This document shows positions 1 through 9,604 of a DNA stretch of 64,000 nt, one piece after another (positions within the stretch are counted from its first letter, which is position 1; each line of letters opens with the position of its first letter). The DNA is from Alphaproteobacteria bacterium (GTDB taxonomy: Bacteria > Pseudomonadota > Alphaproteobacteria > Micropepsales > Micropepsaceae): the NCBI GenBank assembly GCA_016124635.1, contig WGNJ01000013.1:1-64000 (forward strand), read 5' to 3'. The notes under the pieces were generated by a model. The model saw nothing but the letters and a program-made list of their open reading frames with translations, did no database searches and was not told the origin of the DNA. Position numbers and translations under genes: made by a program.

Positions 1-1467
<1,467 letters not shown>

Positions 1468-1485
1468 GACAGCAGGGCGGGTGCG

Positions 1486-2061
1486 CTACGGCGCGTCCGC
1501 CCGCATCACCAACACCTTCGTCTGCCCATAGTCGCGCTCGTCGAGCAAAGCGAAACCAGAGGGCGCGATGAAGTTCTCGTCCTCCGCCATCTCGGCGACG
1601 ATGAGCGCCGTGTCGGTGAGCCACTTGCCCGCGCGCGCGATCGCCATCGCCTTGCGCACGAGGTCCTTGCGATAGGGCGGATCGAGGAACACGAGATCGA
1701 ACGGCCCGCCGGCGTTCGGCGGCATCTCGCCCAAGCCCGTCGCATCGCGCCGCCAGATCTTCGTGGCGCCCGTCGCGTTCATCGCTTCGACGTTGCGCCT
1801 GACCAGCCCGCGGCTCTCAGCGTGATCGTCGACGAAGAGCACGTACTTCGCGCCACGCGACAGCGCCTCGAGCCCGAGCGCGCCGGTGCCCGAAAACAGA
1901 TCGAGCACGCGCGCGCCCTCGATGCGAAAGCCGGTGCCGAAATCGTTGTGCGCCAGAATGTTGAACAGCGCCTCGCGCACGCGGTCGGACGTCGGCCGCA
2001 CGCGATCGTCCTTCGGCGCCGCCAGCGTGAGGCCGCGAAACTTGCCGCCGACGATCCTCAC
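1486..2061 (-). CDS. rsmD: 16S rRNA (guanine(966)-N(2))-methyltransferase RsmD
   Basis: SAM-dependent methyltransferase that modifies G966 of 16S rRNA. The 191-aa protein begins VRIVGGKFRG, the usual N-terminus of RsmD, followed by RPTSDRVREALFNIL, the SAM-binding LDLFSGTGALGLEALSRGA and the catalytic DPPY motif typical of N2/N6 amino methylases. I chose the GTG start at 2061. It overlaps the stop codon of rluB by 4 nt (GTGA), implying translational coupling. A longer frame continues upstream only through rluB in another frame and is not credible. The length is normal for the family. Confidence 0.95.
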   Translation of the reverse strand: MRIVGGKFRGLTLAAPKDDRVRPTSDRVREALFNILAHNDFGTGFRIEGARVLDLFSGTGALGLEALSRGAKYVLFVDDHAESRGLVRRNVEAMNATGATKIWRRDATGLGEMPPNAGGPFDLVFLDPPYRKDLVRKAMAIARAGKWLTDTALIVAEMAEDENFIAPSGFALLDERDYGQTKVLVMRADAP

Positions 2062-2804
2062 GCTTTTTTCGATCCCAGCTGTTCGCGCAAGACTTTGGCC
2101 GGGATCTCGTCGACCTCGCCCTCCTTCAGTTGGCCCAAATGGAACGGCCCGAACGAGATGCGGATCAGCCGGTTCACCTTGACGCCGAGATGCTCCATCA
2201 CCCGGCGCACCTCGCGGTTCTTGCCTTCCTTCAACGTCAGCGTCGCCCACGTATTGCCGCCTTGCACGCGGTCGAGCTTCGCCTCGATCCCCGCATAGCG
2301 GACGCCGTCGATCTCGACGCCCTTCGCCAATCGGTCGAGATCGTCTTGGCCCAGCTTGCCGAACGCCCGCACGCGATACTTGCGCAGCCATCCGTGCGCC
2401 GGCAGTTCCAATCGCCGCGCCACCTCACCGTCATTGGTGAGCAGCAGCAGACCTTCCGAGTTGTAGTCGAGCCGCCCGATCGAGATGACGCGCGGCAATC
2501 CCGGCTGCAGATTGTCGAACACGGTGGGCCGGCCCTTCTCGTCCTTGTGAGTCGTGACGAGCCCCTTGGGCTTGTGATAGCGCCATAGCCGCGCGCGCTC
2601 CGGCTCGCCGATCAGGCGGCCGTCCACAGCAATCTTTGCGCCGGGCGGCACCTTGAACGCGGGCGTCGTCAGCACCGTGCCGTTCACCGCGACGCGTCCC
2701 GCCTCGATCATCTTCTCGGCGTCGCGCCGCGAGGCCACGCCCGCCCGCGCCAAGACCTTGGCGATGCGCTCGCCTTCCGCGCTATGCTGCATCTCATCAC
2801 TCAT
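2058..2804 (-). CDS. rluB: 23S rRNA pseudouridine synthase RluB/RsuA family
   Basis: Converts a specific uridine of rRNA to pseudouridine; RluB acts at U2605 of 23S rRNA. The 248-aa protein has an N-terminal S4 RNA-binding domain (about residues 12-60: RIAKVLARAGVASRRDAE). The RsuA/RluB catalytic domain follows, with the nucleophilic Asp in GRLDYNSEGLLLLTNDG (D113) and the late motif EGKNREVRRVMEHLG. I chose the ATG at 2804; the 100 residues upstream in the same frame look non-coding and overlap the divergent gene. First gene of the rluB-rsmD operon. The exact target (RluB or RsuA/RluE) is inferred from context. Confidence 0.93.
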   Translation of the reverse strand: MSDEMQHSAEGERIAKVLARAGVASRRDAEKMIEAGRVAVNGTVLTTPAFKVPPGAKIAVDGRLIGEPERARLWRYHKPKGLVTTHKDEKGRPTVFDNLQPGLPRVISIGRLDYNSEGLLLLTNDGEVARRLELPAHGWLRKYRVRAFGKLGQDDLDRLAKGVEIDGVRYAGIEAKLDRVQGGNTWATLTLKEGKNREVRRVMEHLGVKVNRLIRISFGPFHLGQLKEGEVDEIPAKVLREQLGSKKA

Positions 2805-2843
2805 GGGCCGCGTTCTAGCAGAGCGAGCGGCACGGAGGCAGCA

Positions 2844-3161
2844 ATGTTCATCGCGGTTTATCGCTGGACGGTAAAGAAGGGCATGGAGGATCAGTTTCGC
2901 GAAGGCTGGCGCAGAGGCACGGTGGCGATCCGCCGCAAGCACGCGAGCTTCGGCTCGCGCCTCCACCGCACCATAGACGGCGACTTCGTCGGCTACGCCC
3001 AATGGCCAAGCCGAGAGAAGTGGCAGGCGGTGTTCGATTCCGGCTTCCCGCACGATGACAGGGAGGCCTCGGCGATGTTTCGCGACGCCGTCGACGTCAG
3101 CCATGGCGTCGAGCTTCTGATGGAGGTCACCGACGACCTCTTGGACCTCGTGCGCGCATGA
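2844..3161 (+). CDS. ABM-superfamily (dimeric alpha-beta barrel) protein
   Basis: A 105-aa protein beginning MFIAVYRWTVKKGMEDQFREGW. This is the strand-helix opening of antibiotic biosynthesis monooxygenase-like ferredoxin-fold proteins, which often act as small oxygenases or stress proteins. No catalytic residue can be assigned. A clear Shine-Dalgarno sequence (ACGGAGG, about 2832) precedes the ATG at 2844, so I rejected the frame's earlier start, which overlaps the divergent rluB. The stop overlaps the tadA start by 4 nt (ATGA), so the two are probably co-translated. Substrate unknown. Confidence 0.82.
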   Translation: MFIAVYRWTVKKGMEDQFREGWRRGTVAIRRKHASFGSRLHRTIDGDFVGYAQWPSREKWQAVFDSGFPHDDREASAMFRDAVDVSHGVELLMEVTDDLLDLVRA

Positions 3162-3619
3162 ACGCGGAAGACGCGCGCTGGATCGATCTCGCTTTGGCGG
3201 AGGCCCAGAACGCCGCCGACAACGGCGAGGTTCCGGTCGGTGCAGTCATCATCGGTCCCAACAGTCAGTTGTTGGCGGCCGCAGGCAACAAGATCGTCGA
3301 GTTGCACGATCCGACGGCGCACGCCGAGATGCTGGTGATGCGCTCCGCCGCAACGCACCTCGGCAACGAGCGGCTGATCGGCACGACGCTCTACGTGACG
3401 CTCGAGCCTTGCGCCATGTGCGTCGGCGCCATGTCGCTCGCCCGCATCAAGCGTTTGGTCTACGCCGCGCCCGATCCGAAGGGCGGCGCCGTCGCCCACG
3501 GGCCGCGCTTCTTCGAGCAGCCGACCTGCCACCATCGTCCTGAAGCCGTGCATCTGGGCGGCGAGGCGGAGGCCAAATCCGCCGAGCTGCTCCGCAGGTT
3601 CTTCAAAGCCCGCCGCTAG
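3158..3619 (+). CDS. tadA: tRNA-specific adenosine deaminase TadA
   Basis: Deaminates adenosine 34 of tRNA-Arg(ACG) to inosine, an essential wobble modification. The 153-aa protein has the cytidine/deoxycytidylate deaminase zinc signature: H55-A-E57 in PTAHAEML and C85/C88 in EPCAMC. The N-terminal ALAEAQNAADNGEVPVGAVI is typical of TadA. It lies opposite the divergent rluB-rsmD pair, an arrangement known in Hyphomicrobiales. The stop codon sits inside a segment (CTAGGCCGCGCC...) that is repeated about 320 bp downstream, so the repeat array begins right at the end of this gene. Confidence 0.96.
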   Translation: MNAEDARWIDLALAEAQNAADNGEVPVGAVIIGPNSQLLAAAGNKIVELHDPTAHAEMLVMRSAATHLGNERLIGTTLYVTLEPCAMCVGAMSLARIKRLVYAAPDPKGGAVAHGPRFFEQPTCHHRPEAVHLGGEAEAKSAELLRRFFKARR

Positions 3620-3652
3620 GCCGCGCCACCAATCCCGCACCGCTGAGTCTTT

Positions 3653-3865
3653 CCTCCCCTGCATGCGGAACGCATGCGGGCGGAGGTGGATCGCCGCGGA
3701 ACGCGGCGAGACGGAGGGGGTGCGGCTGAAGCGCCGAGCATTCACTGCGTGCAAGTCTCGCGCGCGGCGAGCCACCCCCTCCGTCTCGCCACCGTCGCTC
3801 TGCGATTACGTCGACGCAATGCGGGCTCGCCACCTCCGCCCGCCCGCATTCGCGTGCAGGGGAGG
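3653..3865. repeat. Nested palindromic element, copy 1
   Basis: The outer arms 3653-3689 (CCTCCCCTGCATGCGG...GGAGGTGG) and 3830-3865 (CCACCTCCGCCCG...GCAGGGGAGG) are imperfect inverted repeats. Inside them, 3705-3722 (GGCGAGACGGAGGGGGTG) is perfectly complementary to 3773-3790, an 18-bp stem. A further small hairpin, GCCGCGGAACGCGGC, lies at about 3692-3706. RNA or single-stranded DNA could fold into a branched structure. There is no transposase and no clear target-site duplication. Confidence 0.75.
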
Positions 3866-3979
3866 AACAGTTGCTTTCAAAGCGCATCGCCGAATCCTCT
3901 TTCCTCCCCTGCGCGCGGGCTGTATGCGCGCTTGGTGCTAGGCCGCGCCGCCAATCCCGCGCCACCGCAATTTCGTTTT

Positions 3980-4204
3980 CCTCCCCTGCCGCGCGGAACG
4001 CGCGCGCGGGCGGAGGTGGATCGCCGCGGAACGCGGCGAGACGGAGGGGGTGTGGCTGAAGCGCCGAGCGTTCAATGCATGCGGCTAGCGCGCGGTGAGC
4101 CCCCCCGGCTCGCCCCCCCCCGGCTCGCCACCGTCGCTCTGCGATCACGTCGACGCAATACGGGCTCGCCACCTCCGCCCGCACGCATTCGCGTGCAGGG
4201 GGGA
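3980..4204. repeat. Nested palindromic element, copy 2
   Basis: A diverged copy of the element at 3653-3865. The left arm (CCTCCCCTGCCGCGCGG...GGAGGTGG) and right arm (CCACCTCCGCCCGCACG...GCAGGGG) are retained. The inner 18-bp stem seen in copy 1 is destroyed on its right side, replaced by a C-rich run with a short internal duplication of CCCCCCGGCTCGCC near 4100-4128. This pattern suggests copy 2 is decaying or arose by slippage. Confidence 0.7.
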
Positions 4205-4268
4205 AAGAGTCCCTTCGATATCCGCACGCTAACGTCATGCGCACAGGAGGAACGTCAGGCTCCGAAAA

Positions 4269-5762
4269 TCACCCCGCGGCGCCTGCGATCGCCGCGTCGA
4301 GAAAATTGCCGACGTTTTCGGCGACGTCGCGCTGATTCGCCAGAACGGCAAAGCGCCATCCGGCGGGTTTTCTGTAGGCGCGCACGACGGCGCCCACGCC
4401 GTTGAAGTAGCCGCCGTGGCCGTACCATTCGCCGTTCTGGCCGAGCTGGAAACCATAGCCGTAGGGTGGTGTGCCTTCGGGCGTCCGCTTCGACGTGAAC
4501 GTCGCAACGGCCTCGGCGGGCGCGAATGTGCCGCCCTCGAGAAGGTCGAAGAAGCGCATCATGTCCGCCGTGGTCGAATAGCAGCCGCCCGCCGAAACGC
4601 ACCGCCTCGGCAGAAAGGGCGCGTTGCTCAAAAACGCAGGCCCGGAATCGGTCTGCGTCCGGTCATAACCGATCGCCAGATTCGCAACCTCGCCCACGGC
4701 GAAGCAACCGGAGTCCTTCATCCTGGCTGGCGCAAACACGAACTTCGCGATGTAATCGAAATAGGACATGCCGCTCACCCGCTCGATGATCTTTCCGAGA
4801 ACCAGGAAGCCGGCGTTCGAGTAGCTGTAGTCGGAGCCGGGTTTGAACGCGGTCTCCAAAGGCACGGCCACCTTGAGAAAGTCATCGATGGTGTTGAGGG
4901 ACGCCTTGTCGGCCGCGTCGTATTTCGCTCCGAAGTAATTGCCGAGCCCGGATGTGTGCGACAGAAGCTGCGCGATCGTGATGTCGTTTGCGTTCGAGGG
5001 CGCGGGCACGCCGAGATCGAATTCCGACAAGGGGCTGTCGAGCCTCAAGCGGCCGTCCTTGATCAACTTCATGATCGCGGCCGCCGTCCACATCTTGGAG
5101 GCCGAGCCGAGATTGAATTTCGTGTTGCGGTCGTTTGCGGCCTTGCTGTCGAGATCCGCGTACCCCCATGCCTGGTCGACGATCGCCTTGCCGGCCCGCT
5201 CCAGCCGAACGGCGCCCGAAAAGAGGTGCTGCTTCTCGAGCGTGGCGACATAACGCGCAACGGCCTCGCTTAGCCCCGTTGCCGACGAATTCGAAAGATA
5301 CTCCGTAACAGTACGCGGCCAGTCGAAGCCGACGGCAATGCGTTTGATGCGCGCGTGCGGTCCCGTCTCCGTCGTCAGCTCGATCGTCCGCCATTCGCGC
5401 GTTAGCGCGTGTCGCGCGCGCAGGCGCAGCGTGTTGCCCTCGTTGGCCAACAGCTCGCCCGCTTCGAGCGCGCCGCGCGCCCGCGCATCGAGAAAGAGCT
5501 GAATGCGCACTTCGGTGGGAACGGCGCTCTTGTAATCGTCCGTGTAGGCACGCTCGATGAAGGCGCGAATGCCCGCCGTATCCGCCTTTCCGAAGGTGCC
5601 CAAGAAGTCTTGCAGGCGCGCGCCCGCTTCCGTCCGCGGCAGCGGCGCGCCCTCGGCCGCGACGGCGCAATCCGCGCCCGCCAATGCGATCGCCGCGATG
5701 GCGATCATCACCGCCACCACCACATTCGCCGGACGGGCAAACGAGACGTCGAAACGTGTCAT
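4269..5762 (-). CDS. Exported serine hydrolase, class C beta-lactamase / CubicO-like fold
   Basis: A 497-aa protein with an N-terminal signal peptide (hydrophobic VVVAVMIAIAAIALAG, cleavage near AVAAEG, residue 37), so periplasmic or secreted. An N-terminal region (about 45-150) precedes a beta-lactamase-related domain (about 165-495). That domain carries S220-x-x-K223 in NLGSASK, Y314-S-N316 in DYSYSNAG, and a C-terminal HGG motif (WYGHGGYFNG), the three active-site motifs of penicillin-recognising serine enzymes. Such proteins are usually esterases or D-Ala-D-Ala peptidases rather than true beta-lactamases. I chose the ATG at 5762 because it starts a proper signal peptide; the frame's earlier starts overlap the upstream island gene. 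Substrate unknown. Confidence 0.87.
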   Translation of the reverse strand: MTRFDVSFARPANVVVAVMIAIAAIALAGADCAVAAEGAPLPRTEAGARLQDFLGTFGKADTAGIRAFIERAYTDDYKSAVPTEVRIQLFLDARARGALEAGELLANEGNTLRLRARHALTREWRTIELTTETGPHARIKRIAVGFDWPRTVTEYLSNSSATGLSEAVARYVATLEKQHLFSGAVRLERAGKAIVDQAWGYADLDSKAANDRNTKFNLGSASKMWTAAAIMKLIKDGRLRLDSPLSEFDLGVPAPSNANDITIAQLLSHTSGLGNYFGAKYDAADKASLNTIDDFLKVAVPLETAFKPGSDYSYSNAGFLVLGKIIERVSGMSYFDYIAKFVFAPARMKDSGCFAVGEVANLAIGYDRTQTDSGPAFLSNAPFLPRRCVSAGGCYSTTADMMRFFDLLEGGTFAPAEAVATFTSKRTPEGTPPYGYGFQLGQNGEWYGHGGYFNGVGAVVRAYRKPAGWRFAVLANQRDVAENVGNFLDAAIAGAAG

Positions 5763-5958
5763 CGATCCTGCCTCCCGCCGGCTGCCTCGACAGCGGATGC
5801 CGTTCGCCGGTCGCCCGAGAGCGTTTCTAAGTGAGCGAGGCGAGTCCGAAAACACACGATATCGGGAGTTGTCCGCAGCTTGGACGAGCCGGCAGACGCT
5901 TATCTTTGGAAGCATGCCGTCCGTCGTCCCGCGCCGTCGACGGCGTGGAGCCAGGCGA

Positions 5959-7089
5959 TCAAACCGAGAAGAATTGCGAGAGAGGGCATGCGTCGGCTGC
6001 AAGAGATACCGACCAAGTGTCAAAGCCCCGAGCGCCCAAATTCCGCAGCCGAACGATGCCCGGTACTTCGCCAGCAGGCTCAATTGTAATGTCGGCTTCC
6101 CTGAGCGTGCGCTCAGTAGCTTTGTCCAACGGATGAGTCACTCGTTTCCTTCGCTGAAACGGCGCACTTGAGAAAGCTTTGTCCGTCAGGTCCAGAATGC
6201 GAGAGACATCAGATCGTGACGGCCTTTTGTGATTGCCACGGTTGTAGGGGCATAGAATGGCGAATGGAGAAGGAAGGAGCATTTCCTTCCACACTTCATC
6301 GTTGTGAGCGTTTTGTGCTCCGTGATGCGCTACCTTGTACACAGCCGCCTTCCCCGCCGGCCGCTCGGTCGATCGGACTATTACTTGCCAGCCGGTATTC
6401 GGGTCACCAGTTTCTTCAAGGTCGCCTCCGAGCAAAATCGAAATTGGTCCCACCTCGATCCAGGACGCGACAGACAGTTGGTTCGGCATGAGTGCAGGAA
6501 ATCGCTTGAATCTAGTCTGCTCGTCGAGGAGCGACGCTACAGCTCGCAGAAAAGTTTCAAACCGTTCGTCGGCGGGCGAGAGCGACCAAACTCTCGCTTG
6601 ATGTCCATGCGCAGCGTCTTTGGCTTGAAGCGTGTACAGCGCCCGATTTGGCGCTGCACGCAAAACCGTACGCCTCCGTTTGCTTAGGATACCGATCACC
6701 TCGTAGATTTCTGCCACTCCGGAAGAAACCTTACCAAGGTGAGCTCCGTTGTAAGCTTTGGCCGTCGCAAGAAACTCTTCCTTACCAAGAGCGCCAGCCG
6801 CACAGAAACTTGCTCGGTCACAGCTGCTAACGAGCTGCGCCAGGCCTTTGATGTGATCATCATGCCAATGCGATGCAATTATTAGCGAGACAGATTTCGG
6901 GGTGATACCTATGGCTTTCAGGTAGGCGAGTGCAGCGGGCTCACCGGAGTTCGAATCGACGCAGCTATCGGATATGAGCCAGTGGTCGCTACCAAGGTGA
7001 ATGAGAACGCATTCGCCGAATCCAGGACCGATGAGCGTGACTTCAAGCTGATCCGCTGCCGGTGGATTCCAGTCGAAATCCTGGATCAT
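5959..7089 (-). CDS. ComEC/Rec2-like metallo-beta-lactamase-fold hydrolase (third gene of island cassette)
   Basis: A 376-aa soluble MBL-fold hydrolase. It shows the metal-binding motif SHWHDDH (H74, H76, D78, H79), a later ILLGGDLEE (D223) and KVAHHGAQN (H255-H256). This motif order (HxHxDH, GD, HHG) matches the C-terminal hydrolase domain of ComEC/Rec2 DNA-uptake proteins and stand-alone relatives, thought to be phosphodiesterases or nucleases. No membrane segment is visible, so it acts in the cytoplasm. I chose the ATG at 7089, which overlaps the upstream stop by 4 nt (ATGA), over a GTG two codons earlier. It is the last gene of a three-gene operon. Base composition is visibly AT-richer than the neighbouring core genes. 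Substrate and role unknown. Confidence 0.8.
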   Translation of the reverse strand: MIQDFDWNPPAADQLEVTLIGPGFGECVLIHLGSDHWLISDSCVDSNSGEPAALAYLKAIGITPKSVSLIIASHWHDDHIKGLAQLVSSCDRASFCAAGALGKEEFLATAKAYNGAHLGKVSSGVAEIYEVIGILSKRRRTVLRAAPNRALYTLQAKDAAHGHQARVWSLSPADERFETFLRAVASLLDEQTRFKRFPALMPNQLSVASWIEVGPISILLGGDLEETGDPNTGWQVIVRSTERPAGKAAVYKVAHHGAQNAHNDEVWKEMLLPSPFAILCPYNRGNHKRPSRSDVSRILDLTDKAFSSAPFQRRKRVTHPLDKATERTLREADITIEPAGEVPGIVRLRNLGARGFDTWSVSLAADACPLSQFFSV

Positions 7090-7673
7090 TCCCACTTCAG
7101 AGACGCAGCTGTTGTTCGAGCCTCCGATTGAGCGCTCTTGATTTCATTCTTGGTCCATCGGGGAAGACGACGGATGAGGATAATGGACGCCCGCTTTTTT
7201 TGACCCGATCGAGTGATTTCATATCCCACAACCCACCTCAACACCTGTCCGATGGCCAATCGCTTTCGGGCATCCTCGTCGAGTTCCTCGATCGGAATTT
7301 CTGCCTTTATCCGGCCGCCGGTTGGATCTCGAAGATCGACGAGTTCAACCTCAAAGGTTGTCTCCCCAATTGCCGAAACGTAGCCATCCCATTCATTCGA
7401 CGCTTGGAAACCAGCCACGTATGGATCACGCGATGCCAACCGCGCTGGAAGATCGTTCGGCAACGCATCTGGGTCTGTGATCGGCTGCCCGCTACTGCTG
7501 CCATTTGCAATCGGCGTTGCCGCGCTTTCCGATGGCGCAGGAAGAACGCCAGGGTGGGGCGTGCGCGAAGAGTAATATTGCTCCCAGAGTTCGGCCGCTT
7601 TTGCAGGTTGGGCACGCGTTTGTGTCCCAACCTCTGGCGCACCGCGCGTGGAATACTGGTCGCGTTTGCTCAT
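7086..7673 (-). CDS. Unrecognised 195-aa protein, disordered N-terminus plus beta-rich domain (second gene of island cassette)
   Basis: No family recognised. Residues 1 to about 85 are rich in Ser, Pro, Ala, Gln and Thr and look disordered. Residues about 90-175 alternate short charged and hydrophobic strands (WDGYVSAIGETTFEVELVDL, then a charged helix-like EIPIEELDEDARKRLAIG, then QVLRWVVGYE and RASIILIRRL). The pattern suggests a compact beta-barrel (SH3- or OB-like) domain. The C-terminus is Lys/Glu-rich. It is linked to the genes on both sides by 4-nt ATGA overlaps, so stoichiometric production or a complex with them is plausible. An adaptor or nucleic-acid-binding role is inference only. 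Confidence 0.75.
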   Translation of the reverse strand: MSKRDQYSTRGAPEVGTQTRAQPAKAAELWEQYYSSRTPHPGVLPAPSESAATPIANGSSSGQPITDPDALPNDLPARLASRDPYVAGFQASNEWDGYVSAIGETTFEVELVDLRDPTGGRIKAEIPIEELDEDARKRLAIGQVLRWVVGYEITRSGQKKRASIILIRRLPRWTKNEIKSAQSEARTTAASLKWE

Positions 7674-8458
7674 GGCTTTAGTGCCATCACCTGGTCAATG
7701 ATCTGCTCCGATCGCAGCACTGAGTCATCAAATCGGGAGTCCAGGAGACCAACTATCTCTAGGCTACCTTCAAGGTTGTCCTGGGACTTAAGTTCAAAGT
7801 GATCGTTAATTTCGACGAAGACCCCAGAATTTGCCTCGATCTTTGAGGATGGTTGCACGATCGCTTGAATGTACCCGCGCGGTCGATCATCGGTGTCACG
7901 TTGTTGCATTACGAGGGTCATCATACCGCCGTGCCGATCGGCATCGCCGGCTCGGATTTTGGTTGCCCAGGCTCCCCAGGCTTCTGGTGGGGCGAGCTTG
8001 TAGCCGATCTGATCGCGATTTGCTTGCGATCCCACGCCAAAGTGAACGCTGAGGTTAATTCCCATTTTCCCGATCGGGGTATGGGGCAGGACTTCTTTGA
8101 ACGTGCGCACTACCAGGTCCTTTAGCCTGACGAATGGCTTGGAGCTCGTCTGAGCTGTAAATCTCTCCGGCTGAACCTCAATCCTGAAGAGATCAAAACC
8201 GATCTTCGTAATCTGCTGATGAACAATCTCGACCTCCGCCTCGTTGGCTTCAGCTGGCGCCAACAGGTCATTCCGCACAAACCAATCCGGATTGAATATG
8301 CGCGGGTTGAAGCTCCCAACGAGCACGATCGCGATCTGACTATATTGTGGCTCTATTCTCACGAACCGATGCCCCCTGCGATTGAGGGAATCATTCGCTC
8401 CTGACTCGGTCAATTGGGCCATGCTAGGTGTTATCATTTTCCGCATTTCCGTGTTCAT
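7670..8458 (-). CDS. Unrecognised 262-aa protein (first gene of island cassette)
   Basis: No family recognised with confidence. After a polar N-terminus comes a conserved-looking segment (about residues 38-60: YSQIAIVLVGSFNPRIF then NPDWF), then alternating strands and helices. No signal peptide, membrane span, Walker motif or metal-binding cluster is visible. The start is uncertain: the ATG at 8458 is the longest, and the ATG at 8422 (MAQLTESG) is also possible. It heads a three-gene operon, and its stop overlaps the next start by 4 nt. Immediately upstream (to the right) is a phage-type helicase operon on the same strand. Recruitment of the MBL enzyme to a target is one possible role, but is inference. 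Confidence 0.72.
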   Translation of the reverse strand: MNTEMRKMITPSMAQLTESGANDSLNRRGHRFVRIEPQYSQIAIVLVGSFNPRIFNPDWFVRNDLLAPAEANEAEVEIVHQQITKIGFDLFRIEVQPERFTAQTSSKPFVRLKDLVVRTFKEVLPHTPIGKMGINLSVHFGVGSQANRDQIGYKLAPPEAWGAWATKIRAGDADRHGGMMTLVMQQRDTDDRPRGYIQAIVQPSSKIEANSGVFVEINDHFELKSQDNLEGSLEIVGLLDSRFDDSVLRSEQIIDQVMALKP

Positions 8459-8512
8459 CGTGCAACGGTCTCAGGTTCACTTTGTTCAGATTTGGGGCGC
8501 GCTTTGCCGAGT

Positions 8513-9604
8513 TCACCGCTCCATCAGCCAAATGTGCGGCGCGCTGACGGCGATGAGCTTCGCGACGGTCAGGTGCGTAATCGCCCGCGCGATGGCGCGG
8601 CGCACCGCGTCGTCGGTGGTTTCGGTCGTGCGCTTCTTGCCGACGAAGATCCATTTGTCCTTCGTGATCACGCGCACCATCGGTAGGCCCGCCGGCGCCG
8701 GCTCGCCGTACTCGGCGATGGCTTCGCGCAACCAGTCGAGCGCCTGCAGCGTGCCTTTCGACAGGCGCGCCTCCGGCCCCTCGTTCTCCGCTCCAGCGTC
8801 GCATTCCTCCACGACGCAGGTCGTGATCGCGTCGCCGTCGGCGTCGGTGCCGAGGTCGATGACCTTGAGCCTGAAGCCGTGCGAATGCCCGTCGCTATCG
8901 TCGCGCGCTTTGACGACGCGAAGCGATCGCGCGCCGCCGATCGCGCGTTTGACTTCGACCTCGACGTCGGCGGCCCCTTTGAGGCTCGTGTGCCCGCGCC
9001 CGCCGCGATCAATATCCTTGCCGGTGTGATGGATCACCATGACGTGAGCGCTGGTCTCGGCACGGATACGATCGAAGATGCCGATCATCTGCGTCATATC
9101 GTCGGGCGCATTTTCGTTGCCGCCGCTCATGCTGCGCGAGAGCGTATCGACGACCAGAAGCTCGATGCTCCGTTCGCGCACCGCGTCGATGACGCCGGCG
9201 ATGGCCGCCCCGTCCGAGAACAGATTGAGCGGCTGGGCGTAGAAAAAGAGGTTCGGCGCTTCGCCGCCGACTTGCGTCAGCGCCGCCATGCGCTTGCGAA
9301 ATCCGCTTTCACCTTCAAGCGCGAGATAGAGCGTCGAGGCGCGCGACACGCGCCTGCCGAACACCGCGCGGCCGCGCTCGATCGAATGGGCGATGTATTG
9401 CGCAAGAAAGGTCTTGCCGCAGCCGGGCGGTCCGTACCACACGCTGAGCTCGGCGGGATAAATCAGACCCTTGAGCAGATAGCGCCGCTCGCGGTCGAGG
9501 CGGCAGAGCGACGAGCTATGCACCATGAGCGCCGCGGCGCGGCGGTTCGCACGCTGACGCCGCTCTTGTGCTTCGGCGACAGCAAGAGGAATGGGCTCGC
9601 TCAT
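8513..9604 (-). CDS. RepA-like hexameric AAA/RecA-fold helicase-type ATPase of a mobile element
   Basis: A 363-aa ATPase of the plasmid RSF1010 RepA / AAA_25 type, which act as replicative helicases on phage and plasmid elements. Walker A is GPPGCGKT (G58-T65), Walker B is ELLVVDTLS (D153), and the later HVMVIHHTGKD is typical of RepA/DnaB-like RecA folds. The C-terminal part (about 280-363) is basic and could be a winged-helix domain. The ATG at 9604 overlaps the stop of the preceding gene by 4 nt. Unlike the cassette to its left it is GC-rich. It probably belongs to a prophage or integrative-element remnant, since no integrase or capsid gene is present. Confidence 0.85.
   Translation of the reverse strand: MSEPIPLAVAEAQERRQRANRRAAALMVHSSSLCRLDRERRYLLKGLIYPAELSVWYGPPGCGKTFLAQYIAHSIERGRAVFGRRVSRASTLYLALEGESGFRKRMAALTQVGGEAPNLFFYAQPLNLFSDGAAIAGVIDAVRERSIELLVVDTLSRSMSGGNENAPDDMTQMIGIFDRIRAETSAHVMVIHHTGKDIDRGGRGHTSLKGAADVEVEVKRAIGGARSLRVVKARDDSDGHSHGFRLKVIDLGTDADGDAITTCVVEECDAGAENEGPEARLSKGTLQALDWLREAIAEYGEPAPAGLPMVRVITKDKWIFVGKKRTTETTDDAVRRAIARAITHLTVAKLIAVSAPHIWLMER

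Larger units (their letters stand above)
3616..4210. repeat. Gene-free region with a diverged tandem duplication of a large palindromic element
   Basis: No believable gene lies between tadA and the hydrolase at 4269. The stretch instead holds two related blocks. Copy 1 (about 3653-3865) and copy 2 (about 3980-4204) both begin CCTCCCCTGC and end with its complement, and share long runs such as GGTGGATCGCCGCGGAACG. A linking segment CTAGGCCGCGCC..CCAATCCCGC occurs at 3616 and again at 3938, so the duplicated unit is about 320 bp and includes the tadA stop codon. It resembles the dispersed palindromic intergenic repeats of alphaproteobacteria; whether this one recurs in the genome cannot be seen here. 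Confidence 0.8.

Noticed and set aside
3674-4405. 243-aa frame across the palindromic repeats
   Set aside because: It is Arg/Pro-rich, overlaps the serine hydrolase on the other strand, and covers diverged inverted repeats. A matching frame on the opposite strand exists only because the sequence is palindromic.
4269-5762. True beta-lactamase
   Set aside because: The three serine-enzyme motifs occur in many esterases and peptidases. Nothing here shows lactam hydrolysis, and the third motif is HGG, not KTG.
5763-6083. N-terminal extension of the serine hydrolase
   Set aside because: It would add 107 residues before a perfectly good signal peptide and overlaps the MBL gene.
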